Positions 44,001 to 52,190 are shown, numbered from the stretch's first letter. The stretch is DNA of 64,000 nt from 21-14-0-10-47-8 sp966211795 (GCA_966211795.1 CBIHNW010000002.1:1-64000), one strand, 5' to 3'. A program made the numbers and translations. Notes: generated from the sequence alone by a model not told the origin.

Positions 44001-45607
44001 ACGACCTGGCTTGGTATGTAATTAAGGGCGCCTACAGAGGATTTTTCGAGCCGAAGCACGACAGTTCTAGGTATACATCCGATGAAGATGAAAGGCCGAT
44101 TTATTCTAGTTTAAGTGACGACTACATCGAGTATTTAAAGACCGGGAAAATAGGAAAGCTTTCAGATAAAGAACTGGAAGACATAGAGAGCGTCGCGAAG
44201 GAACGAATTGAGAGTCGAAAGTCATGGGAGGACAGAAAGCTAGAGTTCACCAACGAAGAAAGGTCAAAGCTCTTAGAGATGCTTGCGGACACAAATAGAA
44301 GTGAGGTGCCGAAAACTATCCAAAAACAATATTATCCGGACGCAGCCAAAGTTCTAGAAGAGGCAAAGCGCGTACTTGGATTTGACGTAGGACCACATCA
44401 GCTGACTCTTGCTGCGGGAATTGCGTTCATTGAAAAGCTTGGATGGTCAGAAGAAGTTTTCTATGGAAAACCAAATGGCGGCAAAGAGGGAGAAATATTA
44501 GGTGCGGATCTAGCTATTACAAGAAAGCATTTTATGTCGAGTCATGGCTCTCGCTCCAAAATCATGAGTTTTGGTGAAAAGTATGTGTGGACAGCGGTTC
44601 ACTACCTTCAAGGATATTACTCAGACTACATCGAGCACAGCTCATTCGATGGGCGCGCCCTGGTGTCCGACTATTCTCTGATCGAAGACTTTCAAAATCC
44701 AGCGCAGTTAGTATCTCCGAAATACGCGGACGAGAATAATCGCAAGCGATTCATACTGCCTTGTCAGATTTCACCAGCCGCCCCAGAGATCTCGGGAGAC
44801 CTCAAGGCCAGCATATCAAATTGGGTTCAAAAGGCCGCTATTCCGGATTTTCGCTCTATGATTTTTCCTGATCTTAAATTCACAAAACACCTCATTGAAA
44901 ATCGTGAGCTGGCACTCGTAAATTCTTTCGTAAGCTTAACTGAGCCCACGGGACTGGGTAACTCACTGCTCTGGATTCACACGTTCCTGATCGATCAAAG
45001 TGATCTAGCGGCTTTCAAAAGTAACCTAGTGCCTGATAACTGTTTTCTGAGGCATTTAATCGACGAAGTGAACTCAGGAATGACGACTGGAGTTGAATAC
45101 GATTGCTATATTGCCCCTAGGGATGTCATTTTTCAAAGTTGGAAAAAAGAAATCGAACCACAGATTTCAGCCGCAATTGTCAAAGATGGAAAGCTCGTAA
45201 ACATCAACTTAGATAAGTGTATTTGCAAAGTTACCACGACATCGACAGCAAACGGCGAACGCAGCTATGATTTGCCAGCAAGAGTTTTACGAAACGGTTT
45301 GGGCATAGTAGAAGGAGATGGTGTCGAATTTTTCAATGCTCAGGGCGAGCTAGTGGCCGTACAAAGCTCCGCAGGTGCGGGCTTCAAGGACTCCCAAGAC
45401 AACTTGTATGTTGATCGTAGAAAGTTAATTGAGTTTTCCAAATCTAAAGGCAAAGTTCCGATTTGGCTGGTGCGTTTCGATCGCAGGCAATCAACGAAGG
45501 CATTTCACTCTATTGGCCGAGTTAAGCCGGAGATTTCACACTACCAACTATTTTTCTTTGAGGATGACCAATTCAGCGGATTTACTTTTGAACCTGAGTC
45601 CCGATGA
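41060..45607 (+). CDS. Avs-like STAND NTPase with N-terminal Mrr-like nuclease
   Basis: The product is 1515 residues from TTG 41060 (tggggga 5 nt upstream). Residues 1-100 look like an Mrr/PD-(D/E)xK nuclease: FESLCNQIFEAWVKSEYEK, STVRGDGGDGGVESF and FIGLQAKWF, with the QxK catalytic strand. Residues 340-480 are a STAND/NACHT ATPase: RIFAGNPGTGKTHALANI (Walker A), FVVCIDGLDEANNW (Walker B) and FIVTSRPYM. The remaining thousand residues are a large helical sensor region. The layout matches antiviral STAND (Avs) proteins, which bind a phage protein, oligomerise and unleash the nuclease. The C-terminal part is not recognised, so the trigger is unknown. The neighbouring XRE and HEPN genes fit a defence locus. 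Confidence 0.8.
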   Translation: MIRANLKTYGLSPEKAFESLCNQIFEAWVKSEYEKQLSYFSTVRGDGGDGGVESFAELSDGSFIGLQAKWFDSLGDQQINQIKKSIQSALRVRPQMRRYVVCLPIDLTNEKVVKGNKVTENHEANRWKTLKEEISKEYPNLTLDLWTNHDLTTLLQREQLQGANRFWLGVEAFTFDLLRDQFGKARSSWLSQRYLPDLHVAGRISRDSSFLVRSPKIKAMMLGRWEGIRIVGEKIQRELETFKSVLKKDLESPAKDLFKFAVKVQDYINSNIERIANDLDIRPTELKDNTDYDILKEQLRVLDTDAQFNSLSDDLNKLVEEFYNLNPIGFLKDSAFRWNSVARIFAGNPGTGKTHALANITETRLTSRAPSLLIQAKSVPDPSSWKTILQHSLGLGADWSEEEIFSAMSARANILEIENRYMKPDNQRFSCFVVCIDGLDEANNWEAWKNRIGEIDHLARLHFRLRFIVTSRPYMLQATKLIETHRPNVVILPLEGDINILAVFDAYMERFKIDVSKVPWVRWNIRSPLALHIFCELNEGKTFVEGDKVSTTLGELLRDRVKVIEKEVLLILGKGSIGPDKFWGGLLEVASVLLSGRDIKHDDLHAVIKGKMSLDDVSATKVIECLVERAILVSYKKGYVSALKPGDTFYQPAFQAVIESLIAIELAELTVTGKPIPDHLVRQEGILEITATLLYADHDILPAIDGIWGKQLSESSINRLRCIALGSSHPGKTVKQKDWVVDQLTRSMPSSRAILANLCFPLSRIPQHPLGSLLIHEVLGSFKRPADRDILWSGLDSILKNQNAVWEGYGPNPITEEVYSLDEQDKFDGLPLLHAWNLASVDNNIVYRCSKNLTYWGTKVPSEFLKLFNYVMPTNDPQINESLLCCAYGISSILKPTEVTFVRDMNAWLLKNVFTPEGLAEYRSSIIRATGRAIVERALELGLISDKEAQAARPPFSLKFEMLPLNKDAALEKESYGPIWHDLAWYVIKGAYRGFFEPKHDSSRYTSDEDERPIYSSLSDDYIEYLKTGKIGKLSDKELEDIESVAKERIESRKSWEDRKLEFTNEERSKLLEMLADTNRSEVPKTIQKQYYPDAAKVLEEAKRVLGFDVGPHQLTLAAGIAFIEKLGWSEEVFYGKPNGGKEGEILGADLAITRKHFMSSHGSRSKIMSFGEKYVWTAVHYLQGYYSDYIEHSSFDGRALVSDYSLIEDFQNPAQLVSPKYADENNRKRFILPCQISPAAPEISGDLKASISNWVQKAAIPDFRSMIFPDLKFTKHLIENRELALVNSFVSLTEPTGLGNSLLWIHTFLIDQSDLAAFKSNLVPDNCFLRHLIDEVNSGMTTGVEYDCYIAPRDVIFQSWKKEIEPQISAAIVKDGKLVNINLDKCICKVTTTSTANGERSYDLPARVLRNGLGIVEGDGVEFFNAQGELVAVQSSAGAGFKDSQDNLYVDRRKLIEFSKSKGKVPIWLVRFDRRQSTKAFHSIGRVKPEISHYQLFFFEDDQFSGFTFEPESR

Positions 45608-45652
45608 TTAGTAGTAGTGAATCTATCGAGCGACAGAATGTAAGATTCAACC

Positions 45653-46618
45653 GTGGAAACTTTTATTACAGTGTGTTTTTTGACTTTATCAAAAAAACAC
45701 CATTATAGTTTTAAAATGGATTATAAATTCGGCTATCTTCCAAAAAAATGTGATCTCGAATTTGAATATGGAAAAATATCAACTCTTGAAAATCCTGAAA
45801 AACTAATATCTGATATTAGAACCGTATGCCATGAATCTAACGGATTTTTCCATGTCCAGACCCATCACTCTGAAAAAAGAAGTACAACAAATCCCGACGA
45901 ACCAATAATTAAATCACCCCCTTTTAGTCCTAATTTGTTCAATTTTTACCCGACCCACAGTATTTCTTTGCCTGACGTAAACAACAATGTCTTTGACCTT
46001 AAAAATAATTATAGTTTCTTTACTTTACAGGTAATCGGTTACGTCACTGGTTATCGGGTCATGCCAGATGCATCATGGTTTGATCTCAAAATACCAAGTC
46101 GACCAACCATCAACACTTATGTTGGTGACAAAGATTTTATAAATTCACTCAATATTTCTATCAATAATTGGCTTATTTCCAGTGAAGAGAAGAAAGTATC
46201 CCTTTCAAATTTATTATACATTTTTAACCGAAACCCTTGCTATCTGTGGGATTTCGAAAGATTTTCTTTTGAGTATCAAATTATTGACACCTGCTTCAAG
46301 CTTTTAAAGCCCGCTCTAAATCTCAAAAAATATGTAAGGCATCACGAACGTCTAAATATGATTTTAAATCATTTCGAAATTTCATTTGATCAATCTGATG
46401 TCGACAGCATTGTAGAGTTTAGAAACGATTTGGTTCATGAACTAAAATGGGGAAAAGAGTTGTTTGCCGGCGAGATAGATGAAAACCGTTTCAGGTTAAC
46501 ATTCTATCTCCATCGATTAAATCATCGTATATTAGGTCTAATGATGGGGCTGCCTGGAAAATATTTTAAAACTAATCCAAACTCAATTGGTACATACTCT
46601 TTCGATGTCTCAGGTTGA
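45653..46618 (+). CDS. Protein with C-terminal HEPN/ApeA-like motif
   Basis: The product is 321 residues from GTG 45653; ATG 45716 is an alternative and neither has a clear ribosome-binding site. The N-terminal 200 residues are rich in aromatic residues and look beta-like (FGYLPKKCDLEFEYGKISTL), similar in feel to ApeA N-terminal regions. The C-terminal 110 residues are helical and contain VDSIVEFRNDLVHELKWGK, an Rx4H motif (Arg about 257, His about 262) of HEPN ribonucleases. It lies 45 nt after the Avs-like gene on the same strand. An RNA-cutting effector that stops infected cells is a reasonable inference. The gene is strikingly AT-rich. Confidence 0.65.
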   Translation: METFITVCFLTLSKKHHYSFKMDYKFGYLPKKCDLEFEYGKISTLENPEKLISDIRTVCHESNGFFHVQTHHSEKRSTTNPDEPIIKSPPFSPNLFNFYPTHSISLPDVNNNVFDLKNNYSFFTLQVIGYVTGYRVMPDASWFDLKIPSRPTINTYVGDKDFINSLNISINNWLISSEEKKVSLSNLLYIFNRNPCYLWDFERFSFEYQIIDTCFKLLKPALNLKKYVRHHERLNMILNHFEISFDQSDVDSIVEFRNDLVHELKWGKELFAGEIDENRFRLTFYLHRLNHRILGLMMGLPGKYFKTNPNSIGTYSFDVSG

Positions 46619-46940
46619 AAAATTTGTAAAATATTTGAGCTTCAGATAAACCATCATGCATAAAGATACTTTTCGCCAAGCAGATCAAATATTTTTTTAT
46701 TTGTTGCCATGAACTAATCCTCTTAAAACTTTTAGTGTAAGCAGAACCCAACCCGCTTTGAACCCGCACCATGCCGCACCCCCCCTCCGGCTATTTTCTG
46801 CCAATCTAGAGGTCTAACCCATTTAAATTGCTCATGGTGGGTAGTTAACGCCAATTTTCATCTAGGGCTTTTTCGGCTCGCAAATCACAGAATTCACAAA
46901 AAATTTCAGATCGAGCAAAATTTTTTTTCATGCTGACCTG
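46619..46940. other. Junction spacer with tRNA-end-like motif
   Basis: No gene is seen. At 46847-46858 the 12-nt aacgccaatttt equals positions 30677-30688, the end of tRNA-Glu plus its flank. Chromosomal genes resume directly after, so this may be a worn attachment site. Confidence 0.4.
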
Positions 46941-47669
46941 TTATCGATCGGGATCATACCAAAACTTGAGATCTTCGGGGCGTTGCTTGGCTCCCAAAAA
47001 TGCTTTTAAAAGCTGAAGAATGAGCGCTGGCAATTGCGATAATTGAATGTCTTTTCGCTCGAGGGTTCCGACCTTTACCGACTTTAAAAAACCAAACTGC
47101 AGCCTCTGCTTTTTAGCGTGTTCTCTCATTGCGATCGCAAATGCCGAATCTTCAGCGACTAGTTTTGATTCTGGAAAGCCTCCAACTTCAAGAGCCGACT
47201 GTTTCCTAAAAACAAACATTGCTCCATGAATTCCAGAAATCACTCCGACAATTGCTTGAATTAGACTTGCAACAATACGACTCAAAAATTTATCAGAGAT
47301 GACTCGCACCCCAAGAGCAGCACCCAGTTGCGTTTCGTCCTGCATAAAGCGCCAGATATCGACGAGCGAATCAGCCGGTAAAAAACAATCAGCATCAATC
47401 GTTACGATGATCTCATAAACAGCATTTCGAATACCCGCATTTCTCACCGAAGAAATGTTACGCAGTTCATGCTGAATAACTTTAGCTCCATATTGGCGGG
47501 CCACGTCTTCTGTGCGATCGGTTGAGCAGTTGTTCACAACTATGATCTCGGTGGAAAATCCGAACGAGCGCTCGAACACTCGCGAAGCTTCGCTGATTGA
47601 CTTCAGAGTCGCCGGTAAAAAAGCTTCTTCGTTGAAGGCTGGAATAACAATGGAAATTCCGCTCATCAT
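46941..47669 (-). CDS. Family 2 glycosyltransferase
   Basis: The product is 242 residues. It starts with ISIVIPAFNEEAFLPATLKS, the GT-A fold entry, continues with IIVVNNCSTDRTEDVARQYG for nucleotide-sugar binding, and has the metal-binding DxD in IIVTIDADCFLPADSLVDIW. The later VAEDSAFAIAMREHAKKQ contains the ED-type catalytic Asp. There are at most weak membrane segments (IVASLIQAIVGVISGIHGA). It transfers a sugar to a lipid, glycan or small-molecule acceptor; the acceptor is not identifiable and no cell-surface polysaccharide cluster surrounds it. It marks the return of ordinary chromosome after the defence region. Confidence 0.9.
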   Translation of the reverse strand: MMSGISIVIPAFNEEAFLPATLKSISEASRVFERSFGFSTEIIVVNNCSTDRTEDVARQYGAKVIQHELRNISSVRNAGIRNAVYEIIVTIDADCFLPADSLVDIWRFMQDETQLGAALGVRVISDKFLSRIVASLIQAIVGVISGIHGAMFVFRKQSALEVGGFPESKLVAEDSAFAIAMREHAKKQRLQFGFLKSVKVGTLERKDIQLSQLPALILQLLKAFLGAKQRPEDLKFWYDPDR

Positions 47670-47771
47670 GAACCGGCTTTGACTTTCAAAGCTCTTTCAA
47701 CTTTTTCATGTCTTTGCTCTAGACTCTCGCATTTGGCAAAGTCTTTGCGTAGAAGATGCTTCATCAAAATA

Positions 47772-48392
47772 TCACGGGCCTTTAAAAATAGCCGACTTGA
47801 TGCAAGCCGGTCGTTTTTTCAATCGATTTAAATAAGCCTGCAACACGGGATGTTTTTCCAAAAGACCACCCTTGTCTGCCCAATCGAGGGGTTGCGCCAA
47901 CATAATATCGACCGTTGAAAATTGATTTCGAATGAGAAACTCGGAATCTTTTAAAATTTGTTCGAGCAAATAAGCGGTGGGGGAAAATTTATGATAGATT
48001 TCATTTAATTTTTGAGCTTTTTCCTCGACCGTTAGATCTTCATTCCCGTCGGCTTCCACCAGAAGCGGATCTAAAGTCACCGTCGAAAGAAAAAACCATT
48101 TCAAAAACTCCATCCGTTCGGGTGAATCTATTTTCGGCGCCAGGCGATGTTGATCGGTGTGTCGGTCTGAAAGATACAGGGCAATGGCGCCCGATTCAAT
48201 AATGGGAACATCATCCACCATTAACGTCGGCACTTTACCAAATGGATGAATTTTAAGATATTCAGGAGTGCGATGCTCGCGCGCTCTGCCATTTATAGTT
48301 TTGATCGCATAGGGAAGGTTTAACTCTTCCAACAACCAGCGAATTTTTCCGCCACGATCCTCGGGCCCAAACGAGATTAAAGTTAAGTTCAT
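47772..48392 (-). CDS. Glutathione S-transferase family protein
   Basis: The product is 206 residues, family-normal; the ATG follows aagaaagagaac. The N-terminal thioredoxin-like domain reads LISFGPEDRGGKIRWLLEEL, HPFGKVPTLMVDDVPIIESG (the Val-Pro cis-proline and Glu-Ser pair that hold glutathione) and AIALYLSDRH. The C-terminal helical domain contains FLIRNQFSTVDIMLAQPLDW, the N-capping region of GSTs. Detoxification or stress role; substrate unknown. Another GST lies at 59797. Confidence 0.9.
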   Translation of the reverse strand: MNLTLISFGPEDRGGKIRWLLEELNLPYAIKTINGRAREHRTPEYLKIHPFGKVPTLMVDDVPIIESGAIALYLSDRHTDQHRLAPKIDSPERMEFLKWFFLSTVTLDPLLVEADGNEDLTVEEKAQKLNEIYHKFSPTAYLLEQILKDSEFLIRNQFSTVDIMLAQPLDWADKGGLLEKHPVLQAYLNRLKKRPACIKSAIFKGP

Positions 48393-48808
48393 TGTTCTCT
48401 TTCTTATTTAAGTTCAAATTGCGACCGCAAACCAACCCACTTCGCCTTTCATTTCATTGGCTGAGGGCATACCGAATGGTACGGGACGAGACCTTGGCTG
48501 TTTTTGCAAAAGTTCCGATTGAAAGCATCTTTGAGTTCCTTCCCATAAAGTTCATCATGGAGTTTGACGTAACGACAAGGTCAATACGGTCATGCGAAAC
48601 CTGGACAGCGCGTTGATAGGCCTGCGGAATCATGGCGCCTGCAATCATGGAGAGAACAACTCCCGCCGGACTCGCTGTGGTGAAAGCCATCATTCATATG
48701 ACCCTTTAGATGGCCAACATAAAAACCGAGTATCTTCTTAAGCATATGAAATAACTAGGCTATTTCAGTCATTGCAATAGTACTATTAATTTATTATAAT
48801 AGTACTAT
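48393..48808. other. Spacer with weak overlapping frames
   Basis: Two opposed frames (48454-48693 minus, about 79 codons; 48392-48616 plus) cover most of it, neither with recognisable protein features; the minus-strand one has a weak aaaggg upstream. It may hold a decayed gene. The right end contains the promoter listed next. Confidence 0.35.
48772..48808 (+). promoter_or_regulatory. Promoter and double palindrome of the RHH-MNT/HEPN pair
   Basis: TTGCAA (48772-48777), 17-nt spacer and TATAAT (48795-48800) form a near-consensus promoter. The palindrome atagtactat occurs twice, 48777-48786 and 48799-48808, exactly 22 bp apart and overlapping both boxes. The ATG follows at 48809, about where transcription should start, so the mRNA is probably leaderless and autorepressed. 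Confidence 0.75.
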
Positions 48809-49345
48809 ATGCTGTCCGGAAAGTTTGTTCTTCGCATAGATCCAGCAATGCACCGAGCACTGAAGCAAGAGGCAAAGAGCCAAGGTGAATCATTGAATTC
48901 CGTCTGTCTTCGTCGCCTGCAAGGCTTTAAAAATTCAAATTGGAGTTCCATTGTCGATCCTATTTTGCAAAAGTTCTCGCCGCTTGGGATTGTTCTCTTT
49001 GGCTCGGCTGCACGTGGAGACGCCACCGAGAAAAGCGATATTGATTTGCTGATTGTCTTACCTGGTGAACAAAAAATTTCCAGAGATCTTTATCAACTGT
49101 GGGATCAAGAATTTAAAAAATATGAAAAGTATTCTCCACAGTTCGTCCATCTACCAAAAACTGGGGACATCTTTGGCAGCATTTGGCTTGAAACCGCGAT
49201 TGAAGGTGAAATTCTTTACGATTCCCATCATGATATCAAAAACATGCTGATCAAGATTCGCCAGCAGATTGCTGAAGGGATTTACATTAGAAAAACCAGT
49301 CACGGACATTCCTACTGGATTCAACAGGAGGCCCATGCAAAATAA
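48809..49345 (+). CDS. RHH-fused MNT-type nucleotidyltransferase (antitoxin-like)
   Basis: The product is 178 residues from ATG 48809. Residues 1-40 (GKFVLRIDPAMHRALKQEAK and SLNSVCLRRLQ) form a ribbon-helix-helix DNA-binding domain: one strand and two helices. Residues 45-130 are a minimal nucleotidyltransferase: IVLFGSAARGDATEKSDIDL, with Gly-Ser and the Ser-Asp-x-Asp metal motif intact. It overlaps the downstream HEPN gene by 11 nt. In MNT-HEPN pairs the nucleotidyltransferase AMPylates and silences the HEPN toxin; here it likely also binds the palindromes at its own promoter. The toxin-antitoxin role is inferred from family and layout. Confidence 0.8.
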   Translation: MLSGKFVLRIDPAMHRALKQEAKSQGESLNSVCLRRLQGFKNSNWSSIVDPILQKFSPLGIVLFGSAARGDATEKSDIDLLIVLPGEQKISRDLYQLWDQEFKKYEKYSPQFVHLPKTGDIFGSIWLETAIEGEILYDSHHDIKNMLIKIRQQIAEGIYIRKTSHGHSYWIQQEAHAK

Positions 49346-49745
49346 AAGTTTGATCAAGGACTATATATCGCGAGCCGAAATCCGATTGGGAGCTGTTGAA
49401 TATTTATATTCACGCCAAGCTTGGGCCGATGTTGTCAGGGAATCTCAAGAAATTATCGAACTCGCTCTGAAGTCTTTACTTCGTGACTGCCATATTGATA
49501 TTCCCCGCATTCATGATGTTTCCGCCATCATCACGCAGGAGAAAAATAAATTTCCTTCGATGATTCAAACGAATCTCGAAAAAATTTGTGACATCTCTCG
49601 AAACTCCCGCCGAGATCGTGAATTGGCGTACTATGGATCTGAAGATTTGACTCCTTCCGAATTTTATCAGGAAAAGGACGCCAAGCAGGCCTTCACATCA
49701 GCCAAATTCATCGTCGAAATTGTTAAAAGCAACCTCAAAGCTTGA
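49335..49745 (+). CDS. HEPN domain protein, partner of MNT
   Basis: The product is 136 residues from ATG 49335 (caggaggccc upstream), overlapping the nucleotidyltransferase gene. Helical throughout: SRAEIRLGAVEYLYSRQAWA, VRESQEIIELALKSLLRDC and the last third SRRDRELAYYGSEDLTPSEF, typical of PF05168-type HEPN proteins found with nucleotidyltransferases. The canonical Rx4-6H ribonuclease motif is not present; the matching place reads R-DREL-A-Y-Y. So it may be a binding partner or use other residues. The pair resembles HepT/MntA systems but is of the variant without the His. Confidence 0.8.
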   Translation: MQNKSLIKDYISRAEIRLGAVEYLYSRQAWADVVRESQEIIELALKSLLRDCHIDIPRIHDVSAIITQEKNKFPSMIQTNLEKICDISRNSRRDRELAYYGSEDLTPSEFYQEKDAKQAFTSAKFIVEIVKSNLKA

Positions 49746-49880
49746 AGAAATGTCAGAGGTTGAATGCCGCAGCAAAATAGCATTCACTCGCCAAATTCAA
49801 ACCTAAGTCTAATCGATCTGTAACGCAAATTGCATTTATTGAAAAGACTACGTTAAAATATCCTGGGACGGGAACATCCA

Positions 49881-52190
49881 TTGATTACTGCACAAGGCAA
49901 AAAATCGACTTTTCCAATGGAGCTAGCACCGCTTACGGAAGCTCTTCCGCTACTGAAAGAAATTGCTCAAGTCCTGGAATCAGAATCTTTCCGCAAGACT
50001 TCGAGCCAACACATGGCTCTCAAAATCATGCGCGAAAATTTTCGCACAAGATTATTTCATTTAAATTTTGTTTTTGAAATCAGTACGGAAAACTATCCTT
50101 ACCTTCCACCGTTTGAAAAACCTTTCCCGTTTCGTCCAACTTTGGAATTCATCGAAGATATCGCGAACTTTTTCAGTCTTGAAGAACTTGCACCTCAAGC
50201 CTCAGCTCTAACCGAAAAGATTTCAGATTTTCTGTCTCTTCATGCATCCTCGCAGCCTGAGCATGTTTTGACTTCAATTCTGCCAACTTGCTTTTCCAAA
50301 AGAGAGATTATCCAAAAACCAGTGGACAGCTATCTTGAAATGTCAAAGAGGCTTAGGGAATTTGGTGAGCTTGCTTCATTTCCAGAATTTAAAGAGCCTA
50401 TTGAAGGACTGGTAGATTTTTTCAATTCAGCCGATTGCACAAGTTCGCAAAAACACAGTCCACCTCTCGAGAAGCTCTGCGACGGAGCTCGAGAGAGACT
50501 TGAAGAGTTACGGAAAGGGTTTCCTTATCGGAAATCAATTTTAGCAATCATCCATGCCTTGACTGTTGTTGATATCATAGAGCGAATTCGTTACGGCGAC
50601 AGCACCAATTGGCATGAGGTTGAAATTTCTTGGCATCACGGCGATCAACCAAAGCTTTTGTCGCTTTATCATTTTAATCGCTATCAATATCAGCTTCATG
50701 GACTTCTGGCTGATCCCGAAGTCGTGGTTCTTCCAGTCTTTGGAGATCTCTCAAATGAACACATCATTCGTTTGAGAGCCGCTCCTTTAGCGATTTTCGG
50801 AGTGACGACAAAAACACTCAGGGCTGATCGCCATTTCAACACTCCATTGGATTTCGCCTACCATGACATCAATCATGCCCGCCGCATGTGGGGATACGAT
50901 CAGCGAAAGCTTGAAAGGCTTTCCGCCCGAAACCATCTTGAAAAGGTAAAGATCTTTCGTCAGCAAAACGAATTTATCGAAAGGCTCTTGAATGCGACAG
51001 AACCCAATTCAATTGATTTCTCTGAAAATGAAATTCGCAAGCTCGTTCGTGTTCTGATATTCGAGACTCTGCACGAAACGGCCCTTTCACCGGATCCAGA
51101 ATCATTTGCACAGGACGTTTCACGCTTCCCTGGAAAAACACAGCCTTTTGAAGTCCAAATGCAAGTGCCGATTTCTGACCTTGAAGCAATTCGATCCTTC
51201 GATGGAAATTTAAAAAGCGGCGCCAACCAGCTCGCTTTGCGCCCCGAGCACCCTACAGTGATTAAATATTTCTTCGACAGGGCTCCAGGATATTTTGCCA
51301 ACGTAGATAATAAATTGCGGTGGGGTTTTTATGACTCTGTTTTTGACATCAATGATGAGCTTTCATCCTTGAAGTCCCGAATACCCGCCACTTTGGCGGA
51401 CGCAGCCGTAAGACTTTTTGAGCTTCTCGGTCTCAGCGTAATGCCAAGGCAGAAATTGATTGCTGAAATTAGCGATCGCACGGGACAGCCTGAGCTTTAC
51501 AATTATTTCAGCTGCAAAGACCGGAACATGATTCTGCTAAGCAAACTCAATGCTTTGAATATTGTCGCTGGCGATGAAGTGCATGCCAATTGGCGAAGGT
51601 CTTCTCTCTATCAAGAACGCTGGAAGCCCGCTGATGCCAAGCTCGCCGATGGAACGATTGTCAATGATGAGCAAATACTGAAGCACTATTTACTAGAGCA
51701 GAAAATACCTGACTATTTACATGATCGCTTTAAAATTGATCGGGATCCGGTGACTGGTGAAAAAATCTTATTTGAAGATATCGTCAATTTGCCTAATTTC
51801 TACTTAGCGCCTAACCATAAGAATGAAAATATCATGTCTGGGGCCGCAGCTCTCAGCGCTGTTGATCGTATTTGGCAAAATCAAATTCGCTTTCAGAACT
51901 TGGATCAAGTTGAAAGATGGCTTGCTTCTGCGTGCCAGTTTGCTCATCAAGCAGTCCTGGACCGAAATGCCAATGGCGCAAGAAATAATCCTGTTTACAA
52001 TCGGCGCTGGATGGACCTTCCGCCACAAAATAAAAAAAATGACTTGGATTTGGTCCGAATCGCCTTTCAATCAAGACTTGAACTGACACATCAGTCACTT
52101 CCCTTTGATCAAATCACTCTGATTGAAGAAGGAATTTATCGGCTTTACAGAAAAATCCTCCTTGGTCTTCCTTTAAGAGGACTGAAATAA
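49881..52190 (+). CDS. Large protein of unknown function with HDxxH motif
   Basis: The product is 769 residues from TTG 49881 (gggacggga upstream; ATG 49917 is an alternative). No signal peptide or membrane helix is seen. The centre contains NTPLDFAYHDINHARRMWGY, an HDxxH cluster that could bind metal. The last 120 residues include ASACQFAHQAVLDRNANGAR and WMDLPPQNKKNDLDLVRIAF, faintly like the RyR domain, which recognises small ligands in some bacterial proteins; this is only a visual resemblance. I do not recognise the family. It follows the MNT-HEPN pair by 135 nt and may be an accessory gene of the same region. Confidence 0.6.
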   Translation: MITAQGKKSTFPMELAPLTEALPLLKEIAQVLESESFRKTSSQHMALKIMRENFRTRLFHLNFVFEISTENYPYLPPFEKPFPFRPTLEFIEDIANFFSLEELAPQASALTEKISDFLSLHASSQPEHVLTSILPTCFSKREIIQKPVDSYLEMSKRLREFGELASFPEFKEPIEGLVDFFNSADCTSSQKHSPPLEKLCDGARERLEELRKGFPYRKSILAIIHALTVVDIIERIRYGDSTNWHEVEISWHHGDQPKLLSLYHFNRYQYQLHGLLADPEVVVLPVFGDLSNEHIIRLRAAPLAIFGVTTKTLRADRHFNTPLDFAYHDINHARRMWGYDQRKLERLSARNHLEKVKIFRQQNEFIERLLNATEPNSIDFSENEIRKLVRVLIFETLHETALSPDPESFAQDVSRFPGKTQPFEVQMQVPISDLEAIRSFDGNLKSGANQLALRPEHPTVIKYFFDRAPGYFANVDNKLRWGFYDSVFDINDELSSLKSRIPATLADAAVRLFELLGLSVMPRQKLIAEISDRTGQPELYNYFSCKDRNMILLSKLNALNIVAGDEVHANWRRSSLYQERWKPADAKLADGTIVNDEQILKHYLLEQKIPDYLHDRFKIDRDPVTGEKILFEDIVNLPNFYLAPNHKNENIMSGAAALSAVDRIWQNQIRFQNLDQVERWLASACQFAHQAVLDRNANGARNNPVYNRRWMDLPPQNKKNDLDLVRIAFQSRLELTHQSLPFDQITLIEEGIYRLYRKILLGLPLRGLK

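Noticed and set aside
46740..46830. Possible tRNA or tRNA remnant near the right end of the defence region
   Set aside because: C-rich and G-rich stretches suggested arms, but no cloverleaf could be formed; only the 12-nt match at 46847 remains.
48454..48693. Minus-strand frame of 79 codons before the RHH-MNT gene
   Set aside because: Only a weak site upstream, no domain, and an opposed frame of similar length; kept only as a possible decayed gene.
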